DNA of 64,000 nucleotides from Rhipicephalus microplus (GCF_043290135.1 NC_134700.1:77355000-77418999); one strand, 5' to 3'; shown: positions 32,458 to 42,612, counted from the stretch's first letter. Made by a program: numbers and translations. The notes: generated from the sequence alone by a model not told the origin.

Positions 32458-34218
32458 TTATGCGCGCCCAGTTTTTTCTATCTGTGCAATAAATTCTGAT
32501 AGCGATTGGGAGTTTGTGATAGTGGCATCAAGTTGGTTCCATTCCGCTATCGCGCGCGGGAAGAACGAGTACTTAAACGTGTCGTTCCTACATGAGTATT
32601 CTGACAACGTGCGCGCATGTTTATTGCGAGTTTGCCGAGCCTGTGAAAATGAAAGGTATTTGGATGAATCTATCTTGTAGTTATTTTTTACTAGCTGGAA
32701 AAGGAACTTTAAGCGAGCCTGTTTCGCTCTTGTGGACAGTGTTTGTAAACCTGACTGAGTTAAAATATGTGTTGGGGAATCTGTGCGTCTATATTTGTTG
32801 TAAATAAATCTTACAGCTTTCCTTTGTATTGCTTCTAGTTTGGTTATATTAGTCAGCGAATACGGAAACCAGACATTGTTTGCATATTCTAAAACTGGTC
32901 TTACGAATGATGCGTAAGCTAGCAGCTTCGTTGGCATTGTTGAGAGCGCTAGAGTTCGTTTTAAGAAGAATAGTTTGCGTAGCGTCTTCGAAGTTATATT
33001 AGCGATGTGTTTGTCCCATTTGAGATCAGAAGTCAGTGTAACTCCTAGATATTTATGTTCCTCAACTTTATTAAGAAGTGTGTTATTAATGGTGTATGGG
33101 AAGTTGGATGGTTTTGTTTTTCTGCTTACGGTCATTATCCCTGATTTTTGTGTCTTTATTTTCATCTGCCATTTAGAGCACCAATTAGCCACGACAGCTA
33201 GAGAATCATTAAGCATAATGTGATCGTTGTAATGATTAATTTCTCTATAGATCACACAGTCGTCCGCAAATAGCTTGATGTTGTTAGTGATGTTAGCAGT
33301 GATATCATTAATATAGAGCAAGAAAAGCAATCGCCCAAGTACCGAGCCTTGGGGAACGCCGGATGTTACTGCTACTGTGTTAGAAGACATCTGTTCATAG
33401 AGTACAAATTGTGACCTGCTAAATAAGAAAGCTTTTATCCAAGCGGAAAGTTCTCCTATTCCGAAAACATTTTCTACTTTAGCTATTAGTTTGCTGTGGC
33501 ATACACAGTCAAAAGCCTTAGATAGGTCAAGTAGAATTAAGTCAGTTTGACCACGGTTATTAACTGTAATGGCAAGGTCATGAACTAGTTCAGTAAGTTG
33601 AGTTACCGTCGAGAAACCACTTCGGGTTACATCAATTCTTATGCAGTTTAGTATGTCGAAATGGTCGCTGAAAAATATTAGATCAAGTATGTTCTCAGTT
33701 ACTCCCTGCGAGCGAGTGGGCTGCGAAACGACCTGATGAAGACTGAAGGTTAGCATGAGGTCAAATAACACATCCGAAGCTGATGACGTATAGCACATAC
33801 TATCCCAGTTAATGTCTGGAAGATTAAAATCACCCATGAGTACAACACGTGAACCGTAAGCATGACGTTGCTTGTAATCATGAATTGCACTGATAGAATC
33901 GTCACCCGAGTTTGGGCTTCGATAAAGACAACCTAACAATATGCTGGTACCGTCACAAAGTAGTTTACAAAAAAACGCTTCAGCATTTTGTACCTCTGGA
34001 AGGGCCACGAAAGAGAGGCCTTTTCTTATCAATAGTGCCACCCTACCACCACGTGTGGGGCGATCGTTTCGGATCACGGAATAGTTTGGTGGGGTAAATT
34101 CATGATCTAAAACATCAGGCGTGAGCCACGTTTCGGTGACGGCTGCTAAGTGAGGCTCATAATCGATGATCAAATTTTCAAGAGGTTCAGGCTTATTAAT
34201 TACGCTTCTAGCATTCAC
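32458..34218 (-). CDS. LINE ORF2 with in-frame deletion: endonuclease N-part fused to RT
   Basis: It is open for 586 codons. Residues about 1-198 are an APE endonuclease lacking its end (TETWL, LLGCLYRSPNSG, LMGDFNLPDINWD), and the final SDH motif is absent. At about residue 199 (near 33620) it jumps into RT at GFSTVTQLTELVHDL, skipping the palm entry motifs. From there LLDLSKAFD, SGVPQGSVLG and LFADDCVIY follow, and a thumb and C-terminal region end at KTGRA. One conserved Pro after SVLG is Arg. The first start-like codon in frame is GTG at 34218, not ATG. The frame overlaps the end of ORF1 upstream, so re-initiation or frameshifting is possible. The protein is predicted inactive. Confidence 0.8.
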   Translation of the reverse strand: MNARSVINKPEPLENLIIDYEPHLAAVTETWLTPDVLDHEFTPPNYSVIRNDRPTRGGRVALLIRKGLSFVALPEVQNAEAFFCKLLCDGTSILLGCLYRSPNSGDDSISAIHDYKQRHAYGSRVVLMGDFNLPDINWDSMCYTSSASDVLFDLMLTFSLHQVVSQPTRSQGVTENILDLIFFSDHFDILNCIRIDVTRSGFSTVTQLTELVHDLAITVNNRGQTDLILLDLSKAFDCVCHSKLIAKVENVFGIGELSAWIKAFLFSRSQFVLYEQMSSNTVAVTSGVPQGSVLGRLLFLLYINDITANITNNIKLFADDCVIYREINHYNDHIMLNDSLAVVANWCSKWQMKIKTQKSGIMTVSRKTKPSNFPYTINNTLLNKVEEHKYLGVTLTSDLKWDKHIANITSKTLRKLFFLKRTLALSTMPTKLLAYASFVRPVLEYANNVWFPYSLTNITKLEAIQRKAVRFIYNKYRRTDSPTHILTQSGLQTLSTRAKQARLKFLFQLVKNNYKIDSSKYLSFSQARQTRNKHARTLSEYSCRNDTFKYSFFPRAIAEWNQLDATITNSQSLSEFIAQIEKTGRA

Positions 34219-34238
34219 TGTGAGAAGTGTTAGTTCGC

Positions 34239-35207
34239 CTATTTTGCAGCACGACGAGTAGTGGCTCCCTTTTTTGTTTGGTCGCCGGGTACGTTCGTCG
34301 TTCTGGTTACACGGGCTGTTTCTGAGGCAGCTTCCGCGTGTTTTTTCTTAAGCGGAACCTTATCATCCTTTTCGTTGCTCCAGACATAGGCATGATTATT
34401 AATATACAGCTTGTCAAAAACTAAGGAAACCTTTTCGTTATTTTCTCGATTTGCCTTCGCACTGTTCCAAAGTTTTCTCCGAATTTCACGTACTCGTTTC
34501 GAGAAGTCTTCTCCGATAGATAGGCTTGTGGAACGAAGTTTATGTCCCCGTTTTAATATTGAAAATTTCTCTCTTGAGTCTTGCAGCTTGAGAATTACGG
34601 GCCTAGTTTTGTTTGGTTGGGCTCTACCGATGCGATGTATGCATTCAATTGCTGCAGGTTTTAATTCTAGGGTGTCTTCAATTATGCTTTTGTTCACTGC
34701 ACGTTCAAGTGTCAAGGCAGTCTCGCCTTCTACCTCGGGAAAGCCATATATTATCAGGTTAGCTCGCCTGCTGCGATTCTCTAGATCGTCAATTTTTTCT
34801 TGCTTAGATTGTACTACCATTTTCATATTTGCTATTTGTTCTTGACATGAATCCACTTTTTCTTCTAGCCTCGCGAGCGAGTCTAGTTTCTTATCGATTT
34901 TAGGTAGGCGGCTTTCCTTTATCTCTTTGATATCTGCGGCGATTTCTTTTAATTTCTGGCTGATGTCAGGGCCTGGGTTCGTCTCAATGTCTCCGCCTAG
35001 CAGTAAAAGTTTAAGAGTCGGTACAGCATCAATCACAACAGTACATAGCCATGGGCACGGCAGCACAAGTAAGAAAGGGTCGTTTGAACGGATACACTTT
35101 CCATATCGCCTTCTCACCTGTAGGATGAAGACGAGCGGATTGTTAGGTGGTTGCATTCCGTGAGTGCCGCCGTGCCCAATGGTGCCGTCCCTCATTGACT
35201 GTGTCAT
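34239..35207 (-). CDS. LINE ORF1 with 2A-like motif, coiled coil and RRM-type domain
   Basis: The longest ATG start is 35207; 35156 (MQPPNN) is a likely alternative, since upstream only GTG is available. A hydrophobic N-terminal piece (FLLVLPCPWLCTVVIDAV) leads into GGDIETNPGP at 34968-34997, which fits the 2A consensus D-x-E-x-N-P-G-P. 2A peptides release the upstream peptide during translation without ending it. After the skip site come a coiled coil (LKEIAADIKEIKE through DDLENRSRR) and an L1 ORF1p-like RNA-binding domain (ANLIIYGFPEVEG, CIHRIGRAQPNKTRPVILKL). A basic tail follows. No stop or frameshift is present. 2A motifs are known in some non-LTR elements. Confidence 0.85.
   Translation of the reverse strand: MTQSMRDGTIGHGGTHGMQPPNNPLVFILQVRRRYGKCIRSNDPFLLVLPCPWLCTVVIDAVPTLKLLLLGGDIETNPGPDISQKLKEIAADIKEIKESRLPKIDKKLDSLARLEEKVDSCQEQIANMKMVVQSKQEKIDDLENRSRRANLIIYGFPEVEGETALTLERAVNKSIIEDTLELKPAAIECIHRIGRAQPNKTRPVILKLQDSREKFSILKRGHKLRSTSLSIGEDFSKRVREIRRKLWNSAKANRENNEKVSLVFDKLYINNHAYVWSNEKDDKVPLKKKHAEAASETARVTRTTNVPGDQTKKGATTRRAAK
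34968..34994 (-). other. 2A-like ribosome-skipping motif
   Basis: GDIETNPGP, followed by Asp. All residues of the D-x-E-x-N-P-G-P core are present. The residue after the skip point here is the final Pro of the motif. Confidence 0.85.
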
Positions 35208-35671
35208 GATGGTGGGACTTGTATATGCCGCGACTTGTCTAGCCGAGTTGCCACATTTTCTAGGGGGCGGCACTGGCTCTGTAAGAATGGTATTTGCAGG
35301 TTTCCGTTGCGCTATGACTTTCCTTGCCTCGCTTCGAAAGATTCTGAGGGGCGACACTGGCTATGTCACAACTGTCCACCTTGAACACGCAGCGATGTCA
35401 TGTCAGCTGGCAACCATCGATCTTGGAGCAGGCGATGTCTGGATAGCAGAGAAAACGGGCCACATGAAGATAAAAATACCGGAACGACGCCTGAGGGTTG
35501 AACCGTATCGACACATTTCCTCGGTGTGTCTTTCCCACATATATTTGAAATGTGGATGAGTTCAAATTGTGGTGACCACTAGGACAGTGAGATATCTTGA
35601 GTGCAGGATTCATCGTGCATGTTTTCGCTAAAGATAGCATGTCGACATACTGCTGAATTAGCAATGACATA

Positions 35672-37765
35672 CCGTATTTTCTGGTGTATAAGACGCAGTT
35701 TTTTTCAAAATTTTTCGGAGGTGCGTCTTATACAACGGTGCGTCTTATACGCACTTTTTTTGGTAGTTTTTTGGGAGAAACTCGTGTTGATGCTCATTAG
35801 TCTTTTTTTTTTTAAACCACTAGAGCAGTCCAATGCGAATTATGCATCATAATTATAATAACGAACACTCAACGTGCCGGTACTACAGTTTTAAAACAAA
35901 ACCAAAGTACATAAAACGGAAAAATTTTAAAAAGTATGTCGTCGTGCGAGTTCTCAGCTCACTGAAGCTGCGCGAGTTTCGGAGGCTGTACCATAGAGAG
36001 CTGTACTCAGTGAGTGAAATCGGCGTAAGATGGCGATAGGTGCGCGACGGGTTCGGCGGTTTGGTTCGGATTCGGCCGCTACTGCCGCTACCACCGCTAC
36101 GCTGTCGTTCAGCGAGTTGGACTAGTCGCCATTTGCAACTTCATTCGTTCGGTTGGTTCGCGCCTTTGTTACCTTCACCTGCAGTATGCCGGCTAAACGG
36201 AAAAGTTACACGGCGAAGTTTAAGCTTGCTGCTGTGAAGTATGCAGAGGACTACGGAAACCGGGCAGCGGGCCGTCATTTCGACGTCACGGAGAAGATGG
36301 TCCGCACATGGCGACAGTCGACTGCTAAGCTTCAGGCCATGAAGAGTGACGAGAAAGCTGACCGCGGCAAGAAAGCACGATGGCCAGACCTTGAGGGACG
36401 TCTGCACTCATGGATACTGGAGCAGCGTGCCCAAGGTAGGGCGATGTCAACGGTGCAGCTGCGTCTCAAAGCGCAGGCGCTAGCTAAGGAGGTGGGCGCC
36501 GTTGATTTTGTTGGCGGGCCGTCCTGGTGCTCCAGATTTATGCGCCGCAAAGCGCTGGCGATGAGGGCCCGCACAAGCATGTGCCAGAATCTGCCAGCAG
36601 ATTTCAAGGACAAGCTTGAAAGATTCCAGGCTTTCGTTAAGAAAGCCATTGAAGATGATGGCATCGGCAACAGCCATATAATAAACATGGACGAGGTGCC
36701 ACTTACGTTTGACATCCCAATAGAAAGGAGTGTGGCACCGAAAGGTGACAAGTCTGTCACCATCAAAACTACCGGCCACGAAAAAGCGCACTTCACGGTT
36801 GTGCTGGCATGTTGCTCCGACGGGCAAAAACTTCCGCCAATGATTATATTCAAGCGGAAGACGATGCCGAAAGAGTCGTTCCCGCCTGGTGTCGTCATAG
36901 AAACGAACGTGAAAGGCTGGATGGACGAAGAGATGATGGGCAAGTGGCTTGAAAAATGCTTTTCTAAGCGACCGGACGGTTTTTTTCATGCGAAGAAGGG
37001 CCTCCTGGTATTGGATAGCATGCGGGCGCATATAACGGAGCTCACTTTGAAGCGCATCAAGGCAGAAAACTGCACCGCTGCGGTTATCCCAGGCGGGATG
37101 ACAAAAATGCTTCAGCCGTTGGACATCTCGGTGAACCGCAGTTTCAAGGCTATTCTGCGGCGCCTGTGGGAGTCATGGATGTCCGACGGCGAGCATAGCT
37201 ATACCGCAACTGGACGCATGAGGCGTGCTTCGTTTCGCGAGGTCGCAAAGTGGGTGCGCGAAGCCTGGTGTGCGGTGTCACAGGCCACCGTAACTGCGGG
37301 GTTCCGCAAGGCAGGCCTGCTAGCATCCTCAGCCCCTGGCCTCGACGACGACAACAGCAGCAGCAGCAGCGATTCCGAAGAGGAAACAGAGGAAGTCCCA
37401 GCGTCACTGCCGCCAGAGCTCGCTGAACTATTCCAAAGCACGTCGGAGGACGAGGACTTTGAGGGCTTTGAGGAATAAAATGTTTTCCTGCAGTCGTGCG
37501 GAACGTTTCAGTGGGTGCGCATTATTTTTTCTCACAAGTTCGGTGTAGTATAAGTTTTCTTACGGACTGGCGCTCAGAAACGTAAGTACGGCATTTTACA
37601 ATGCTCGCTCAACTGCACGTTATGAAGTTTCTTTGCGGAAAGTGAGTGAATGTAAGTGCGTCTTATACACCGGTGCGTCTTATATATTAATTTTTGCATG
37701 AAAACTTGCGAAAACTGGGGGGTGCGTCTTATACAAAGGTGCACTTTATACACCGGAAAATACGG
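35672..37765 (+). mobile_element. Complete pogo-family DNA transposon
   Basis: The element is 2094 bp, flanked by TA (35670-35671 and 37766-37767). Terminal inverted repeats read CCGTATTTTCYGGTGTATAA at each end. Both ends also hold extra direct and inverted copies of GTGCGTCTTATAC (left at about 35724-35753, right at about 37655-37740), likely transposase binding sites. The single ORF is intact. This is a strong candidate for a recently active element. Confidence 0.92.
36186..37478 (+). CDS. pogo-type transposase (Brinker/psq-like HTH, CENP-B HTH, DDD core)
   Basis: The first ATG, 36186, gives 430 aa; the open frame upstream has only TTG. The N-terminal KRKSYTAKFKLAAVKYAE ... VRTWRQ is a Brinker-type DNA-binding helix-turn-helix. 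A CENP-B-type second HTH follows (GPSWCSRFMRRKALAMRAR). The catalytic core has Asp169 (INMDEVP), Asp277 (LVLDSMRAH) and Asp313 (LQPLDISVN), a DD35D spacing proper for pogo/Tigger enzymes. The C-terminus is acidic (DNSSSSSDSEEETEE). It cuts and inserts the element at TA sites. Length and motif content match intact family members and no lesion is seen. It lies alone between the terminal repeats. Confidence 0.93.
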   Translation: MPAKRKSYTAKFKLAAVKYAEDYGNRAAGRHFDVTEKMVRTWRQSTAKLQAMKSDEKADRGKKARWPDLEGRLHSWILEQRAQGRAMSTVQLRLKAQALAKEVGAVDFVGGPSWCSRFMRRKALAMRARTSMCQNLPADFKDKLERFQAFVKKAIEDDGIGNSHIINMDEVPLTFDIPIERSVAPKGDKSVTIKTTGHEKAHFTVVLACCSDGQKLPPMIIFKRKTMPKESFPPGVVIETNVKGWMDEEMMGKWLEKCFSKRPDGFFHAKKGLLVLDSMRAHITELTLKRIKAENCTAAVIPGGMTKMLQPLDISVNRSFKAILRRLWESWMSDGEHSYTATGRMRRASFREVAKWVREAWCAVSQATVTAGFRKAGLLASSAPGLDDDNSSSSSDSEEETEEVPASLPPELAELFQSTSEDEDFEGFEE

Positions 37766-37767
37766 TA

Positions 37768-39056
37768 ACATTATTGGGGTTGTCGAGGAGAACCTTCTTG
37801 CACAATGGCGGGACACTGCAGACGGTGTACTCAATCAGGTCGGCGAGCACGGCAACGAACTTGGTTTCTTTGGGTGCCTGCACCGTAGGCGTGCCAAGCA
37901 CGACAGGAGCCGACAATTCATTTCATGTGCCCTAAGAGCTTAGTGGGTATTACAGAGGGATACTTGGGTCACTATTGTGTAATGTTCACAAAACAAGTAA
38001 TAAATCAAAACGTGAAAAAAAAAACAGAAATCCATAAAGCACCGGTCGATAGGTTTCGGCTGGTAATGGTAATTCAATGTCACGAAGTTTCAGTGCTGCC
38101 TGTACATGGAATGACAGAGGGGCTCTGGCGAAGAGTTGCTCCAGCAGGTCCTTTTCTTCATTCATATAGGTGTGTTCCTACGAGACAACGGACACAATTT
38201 ACTCACAAACCAGTCAAGTAATTTTACTCAATAGCAGCCAAATTTTTTTCGGTACACAGGTGAGATGTGGCCAAAGAGTGCCAGATAAGCTTCCAAATAG
38301 AAACCATTGTTTTCAAAGCGACTTGCCAAATTATAAAGACTGAAAGACATGCACTCACAATCTAGTAGCATAACAAACACATGCAGTGTGTGGTAACAAG
38401 CGCAACTTCCTTAATTCAACCTTCGTTGCCTTGGACAAATACATCCGGCTCATCCGCGAATTCACTATTGACATCGCACTGTTACCAAGAAATAATGTTG
38501 ATAATCTGGCCACACCATACTTCATTAGGGTGATCATTGGAGAGCACCGTGCGTGAACAGCCACAAACATACGATGAAAAAGAACGAAACAGTGCTAACG
38601 CACAGGCACATAGTGAGTCTGGCTGTAAAACAATGCGACTAGCTCTGGTAAAAACAACATATTGGTCCGATCGGTAGACGCTAATAAAACTATTCAGTAC
38701 TTTCTCTTTGTGCGTCTCTACACTGCTTCTAACACAACTGCCAGCTAGCTGCGAAAATTCCCTGAAAGTCGGCTGCCGCGACCTGTTCCAGAAACTTAGT
38801 AACTGCCTGCTGGATGGCAGGAACAACATCGAAACACGGACTTTTCAAAATTATTTTTCTTTAATATTTGGGAACAGGACGAAGAGTGCCGTGCTCACGT
38901 CAGGCCTGTGCCAGATCTCCGTAAGCTGGGACCAAGCCCTGATTACATACTCACAGAGTCAGGGTACTTTCATTGCGACTCGGTCGTATACACCTTTTCA
39001 CACAAAGGAAAAAAAAGCCGTCAAGTTGTGCTGCGCGCCCGAACACAAAGGCTGAT
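37768..39056. other. No gene recognised
   Basis: ORFs of up to 115 codons on both strands (38482-38829, 38708-39055) overlap each other and carry no motif. Confidence 0.4.
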
Positions 39057-39306
39057 TTGATTGATTCATTCATTGATTTGTGTGGTTTAACGTCCCAAAA
39101 CCACCATATGATTATGAGAGACGCCATAGAGGAGGACACCGGAAATTTTGACCACCTGGGGTTCTTTAACGTGCATACAAATCTGAGCACACGGGCCTAC
39201 AGCATTTTCGCCTCCATCGAAAATGCAGCCACCACAGCCGAGATTCGATCCCGCAACCTGGGTGTCAGCAGCAGAATAGCTTTGCCACTAGACCACCGCG
39301 GTGGGG
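39057..39306 (-). mobile_element. Ruka-like tRNA-derived SINE
   Basis: It is closely similar along its whole length to 23787-24035: the TTGATTGATT tail, GGTTTAACGTCCCAAAACC, the 39105-39180 body and a tRNA-like head ending CCACCGCGGTGGGG. The B box is damaged (AGATTCGATCCC). No flanking duplication was found. Confidence 0.8.
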
Positions 39307-40280
39307 TGAATGCAAAACCTGAAGTCGCAGTTTCTTCAGTGCATTTTTCGGGGATGTGGGGGGTCACGCCAACTTGCGCAGCCCGAAAGAACTATGGCTG
39401 CACCCACGAAGCCATTTTTGAAAACATCTATGCACGTTTTGAAGTTTTCACGACAGTGAGTCGCCATATTGAAATGGGTGCCATCTAATGGCGACGTTTG
39501 GCAAAATCACTATCTAGTATTGCGCTTACTCAAACCGGCGCGTTATACATTGGTGTGAGATCCCTGCTAAAGACCGTGTTTGCCAACTTTTCCCTTGCTT
39601 AGACTGTTTAGATATTGTCGTACCCACTGACTGATACGCCGCTGTCTAAACAGTTCAGCAGCATGCATTTGCGCTAGCTACACAAGAATGAGCTCTGCTT
39701 TTGCAAACGACAGTGCTTCGTCATCGGTAGTAGTAGCATTAGGTGCAGCTTCTTCAGCGATTTGCGCACAGACGAAATCGCACTATACCTAGAGCAGCAG
39801 AGTGCGTGGCTGTGGTCGCTGTTGTCTGCAGCTGCTACTTCCCATTAGCTACCAAAGCTTATGCTCACGCCTGAATTATAGCGAAAAGGTTCATGCGATA
39901 AACCATGTTATGTATCATTACACCATCGGTATTTACATATTTTTTGCAGAAAACGGCAGCCAAAGCAGCTAGCTGGGCACTCTATACAAGTGTGGCTCTA
40001 TACAAGTGTACCTTTTCTTTCGGTATTCAAGATGCAACACAGGAATGTTGTTCTTGTCGGTTTTCTTGCCATCAACAAAGTGGCGTGTACAAAGGCATGA
40101 TGATAGCGACACACGGAGGATATCTCAATTTGCTCACGACACCCACTGCTTCCGTAATTCAGGTGCCGCCTGAAAGCGATTCAGCGCGAACAGATCACAC
40201 CGGCACTCATCGCACAATGTACTGTGCTGCAGACACCAAGTCAGCCACATTGTTCCTTTTGCACCAATTGCACGACACAG
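39307..40280. other. No gene recognised
   Basis: Nothing supported apart from the start of an open frame (ATG 39905) discussed in the next entry. Confidence 0.35.
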
Positions 40281-40525
40281 TGATGGCCAGATGGTCTGAT
40301 CTTCGAGTATGCACACTTTCCTGCCACGACAGTCACTTTTTATCGGAGAGAAGCGCCTGTTACATGTACTACATCAAAACGTGCCAATGGTACAAGTACG
40401 ACAAGTGCAGCCCAAGGCGCGATGGCAACACTGAGAACATACCCTTGATCCCTGCAAATCACAGATTCGAGAGTGCTCCTGTGAAAACGTGTATAGGTTA
40501 CGTGCGACCCTTCAGAAATTCGTAG
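40281..40525 (+). CDS. Possible Kunitz-like fragment at the end of a 206-codon ORF
   Basis: The frame opens at ATG 39905 and ends at 40525. Most of it has no recognisable feature. Near its end, YMYYIKTCQWYKYDKCSP followed by RDGNTEN recalls the core of a Kunitz/BPTI domain (C-x7-C with aromatic residues at the F-x-Y positions, then G-N-x-x-N). The last cysteine of the fold is missing and the N-terminal cysteine spacing is off. It may be a decayed exon of a tick Kunitz protein or chance. Kunitz genes are numerous in ticks, which is the only other support. Confidence 0.25.
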
Positions 40526-40556
40526 ACCCTCTCTCCGATCACATCTATAACTACAG

Positions 40557-40570
40557 CACTTTAATATGCA
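40557..40570. repeat. Left target duplication of the Penelope-like element
   Basis: CACTTTAATATGCA, matching CACTTTTAATATGCA at 42598-42612 with one extra T. Confidence 0.7.
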
Positions 40571-40579
40571 TGACGATAG

Positions 40580-42028
40580 TTACAGCGCGAGAACAGAGCG
40601 ACAACACAGAGACAAGAAGGACACGAGCGCTACCTTCCAACTGAGTTTATTGCGCAGAGCGCGAAAATATATACAGGAGACAGTGAACAATGTGACAAAA
40701 ACCATATGGCGCAAAGAGCAAAACATGAGTAAGGGAAAAAACAAAAGCAGAGAAAAAGGCAAAGAAAAGTCTATAAGAAAATGAAACAGAAAAGCAAAGG
40801 CAATATAACTATATAGCGCACCAAAACCTTCAAGGAACATTAGTTCCTTCTCAGACAGAGACACGGAAGGCTTGCTAATGCAAGACACCTGTTCGCGTGC
40901 CATCTGCCCGGCCTCGACAACGACTTGGGTGCGCTCATTCTTGTGCTTGTACAGTGTCACTGTGTCCTTGAAAAGGGGCACACAGTTGCGTTCAGTGCAG
41001 TGTTGAGCAAGAAAACCATCTTTCCTGTTTCTAACATTGTTAGTGTGTTCTCTCAGTCGATCGTTCAGACACCTTCCGGTCATTCCGACATAACAAGCAC
41101 CGCATGAAAAGGGGGTCCTATAGACAACTTTCCGGGAGCATGCCGCATACCTGCTTCTATGCCAAACTCAACATTCCGTTGATGACTGCATTTTCAGAGG
41201 GTTTGTAGATTTGGTCAGGCTGATTAACTTGAACGGTGCAGAGAACAGGACACGAACTCCAACTCGTTTTCCGATTTTCATGAGCCTGTGGGATATCTGG
41301 TGTTTGTATGGAATCACGGCCATCCTTTCACGCTCTGTATTGGTGTTGCTCGGATCCTGTTGCTGCCACTGCTCTGCCTTATTAGTCCGCAGGATAGTCT
41401 CAGCAACAGAAGTGATAAACGCCTCAGAGAAACCCGAAGCCTTAAGCCGGGAAACCTGAGCTTTGAAGCTCGCAGAAATGTTGTGGACGCACGACCTATT
41501 TAAGGCATTCTCAAGACAGGTTCGTGCTATGCCTCGCTTAACTACCTTGCTGTGAGCAGAAGAAAAAGAAAGTAAATGTTTCTGTGCACGTGGTTCATAA
41601 CACCAACAGATGTGCTGTGAGCTAAAAAAACAGTCTTAAATCGAAAAAGCATAACTTATCATTCTCGGGCATTTCATGTGTCAACACGAGAGGCTTTAAA
41701 CAATCTTCAAACACACCTATCGTTTGAGCCGCAATCGAGTGGAACATAGAAGAGTTACAATTTAGAAGAACCAAGAAATCATCCACGAATCTGAATACTT
41801 TGACGACATGCGAGCCCTCTAACGTTTTTGCAGTTTATTGCCCATTTTTGCCAATAGTAGATCACTGAGTAGAGGTGCTATGCATGAGTCGATTGAAACA
41901 CATTTTTTTTGCAGATAAATGCAATCACTCCATTGAACGAAAGTAGAGGTAAGGTACAGCAAAACCAGGTCAAGGAAATCTCGAGCACTGATGCTCCCGG
42001 GAAGTTGTTTATAGGACCCCCCTTTCAT
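40580..42028 (-). pseudogene. Penelope-like RT (C-part) and GIY-YIG endonuclease
   Basis: Reading down from 42028: SARDFLDLVLLYLTSTFVQ, IDSCIAPLLSDLLLAKMGNKL, then after a frame change KVFRFVDDFLVLLN with the RT catalytic FVDDF. Later come VIPYKHQISHRLMKIGKRVGV and KVVYRTPFSCGACYVGMTGRCLNDRLREHT, the GIY-YIG nuclease signature with its Arg and the following zinc-site Cys/His text. The RT N-terminal half is absent and there are at least two frame breaks (near 41820 and 41650). The stop lies at 40580. The copy is dead on arrival or truncated by the inverted junction. Confidence 0.8.
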
Positions 42029-42583
42029 GCGGTGCTTGTTATGTCAAAGTGACCGGAAGGTGTCTGAACGATCGACTGAGAGAACACACTAACAATGTTA
42101 GAAACGGGAAAGATGGTTTTCTTGCTCAGCAATGCACTGAGAGCAACTGTGTGCCCCTTTTCAATTACACAGCGATGCTGTACAAGCACAAAGATGAGCG
42201 CACCTGAGTCATCGTCGACGCCACGCAGATAGCACGCGAACAGGTGTCTTGCATTAGCAAGCCCTCCATGTCTCTGTCCGAGAAGAAACTAAGGTTCCTC
42301 GAAGGTTTTGGCACGCGCAAGTAGTTATATTACCTTTACTTTTCTGTTTCATTTTCTTATAGACTTTCTTTTGCCTTTTCTGTGCTTTTGTTTTTTCCCT
42401 TACTCATGTTTTGCTCTTTGTGCCATATGGTCTTTGTCACATGGTTTACTGTCTCTTCTATATATTTTCGCGCTCTGCGCAATAAACTCAGTTGGAAGTT
42501 AGCGCTTGTGTCCTTCCTGTCCTTCTTGTCTCTGTGTCGCCAAACTGTTCTCGCGCTATAACTATCGTCATGCCATACCAACT
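41990..42583 (+). pseudogene. Inverted second copy of the Penelope GIY-YIG and 3' end
   Basis: TGCTCCCGGGAAGTTGTTTATAGG onward matches the complement of 40571-41137. The GIY-YIG motif is damaged (CYVKV in place of CYVGM by a base change and shift). Non-coding 3' sequence including TCTTGTCTCTGTGT is retained. Confidence 0.75.
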
Positions 42584-42597
42584 AGCCCGAGCTGCCA

Positions 42598-42612
42598 CAC
42601 TTTTAATATGCA
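42598..42612. repeat. Right target duplication of the Penelope-like element
   Basis: CACTTTTAATATGCA; compare 40557-40570. Confidence 0.7.

Larger units (their letters stand above)
31973..35400 (-). mobile_element. L2/CR1-type LINE with 2A-like motif (internally deleted)
   Basis: On the minus strand the order is 5' region (upper end uncertain, about 35400), ORF1, ORF2, 3' UTR and a (TAAA)n tail (plus-strand ATTT repeat at 31973-32000). The microsatellite tail and lack of RNase H fit the CR1/L2 group. ORF2 lost about 300 codons by an in-frame deletion, so the copy cannot move by itself. No target duplication was found. Confidence 0.85.
40571..42597 (-). mobile_element. Penelope-like element flanked by inverted copies of its 3' end
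   Basis: The minus strand (42028 down to 40580) carries the end of a Penelope RT and a GIY-YIG endonuclease. A second copy of the GIY-YIG and 3' part lies on the plus strand at about 41990-42583, head to head with the first. The inverted repeats are roughly 590 bp and about 90 percent alike by eye. The near-identical 14/15-bp flanks (CACTTT(T)AATATGCA) suggest that the whole block inserted as one unit. Penelope-like elements often carry such inverted or tandem partial copies. Confidence 0.8.

Noticed and set aside
36332..36943. 203-codon ORF on the minus strand
   Set aside because: It is the shadow of the intact pogo transposase on the opposite strand and has no motif of its own.
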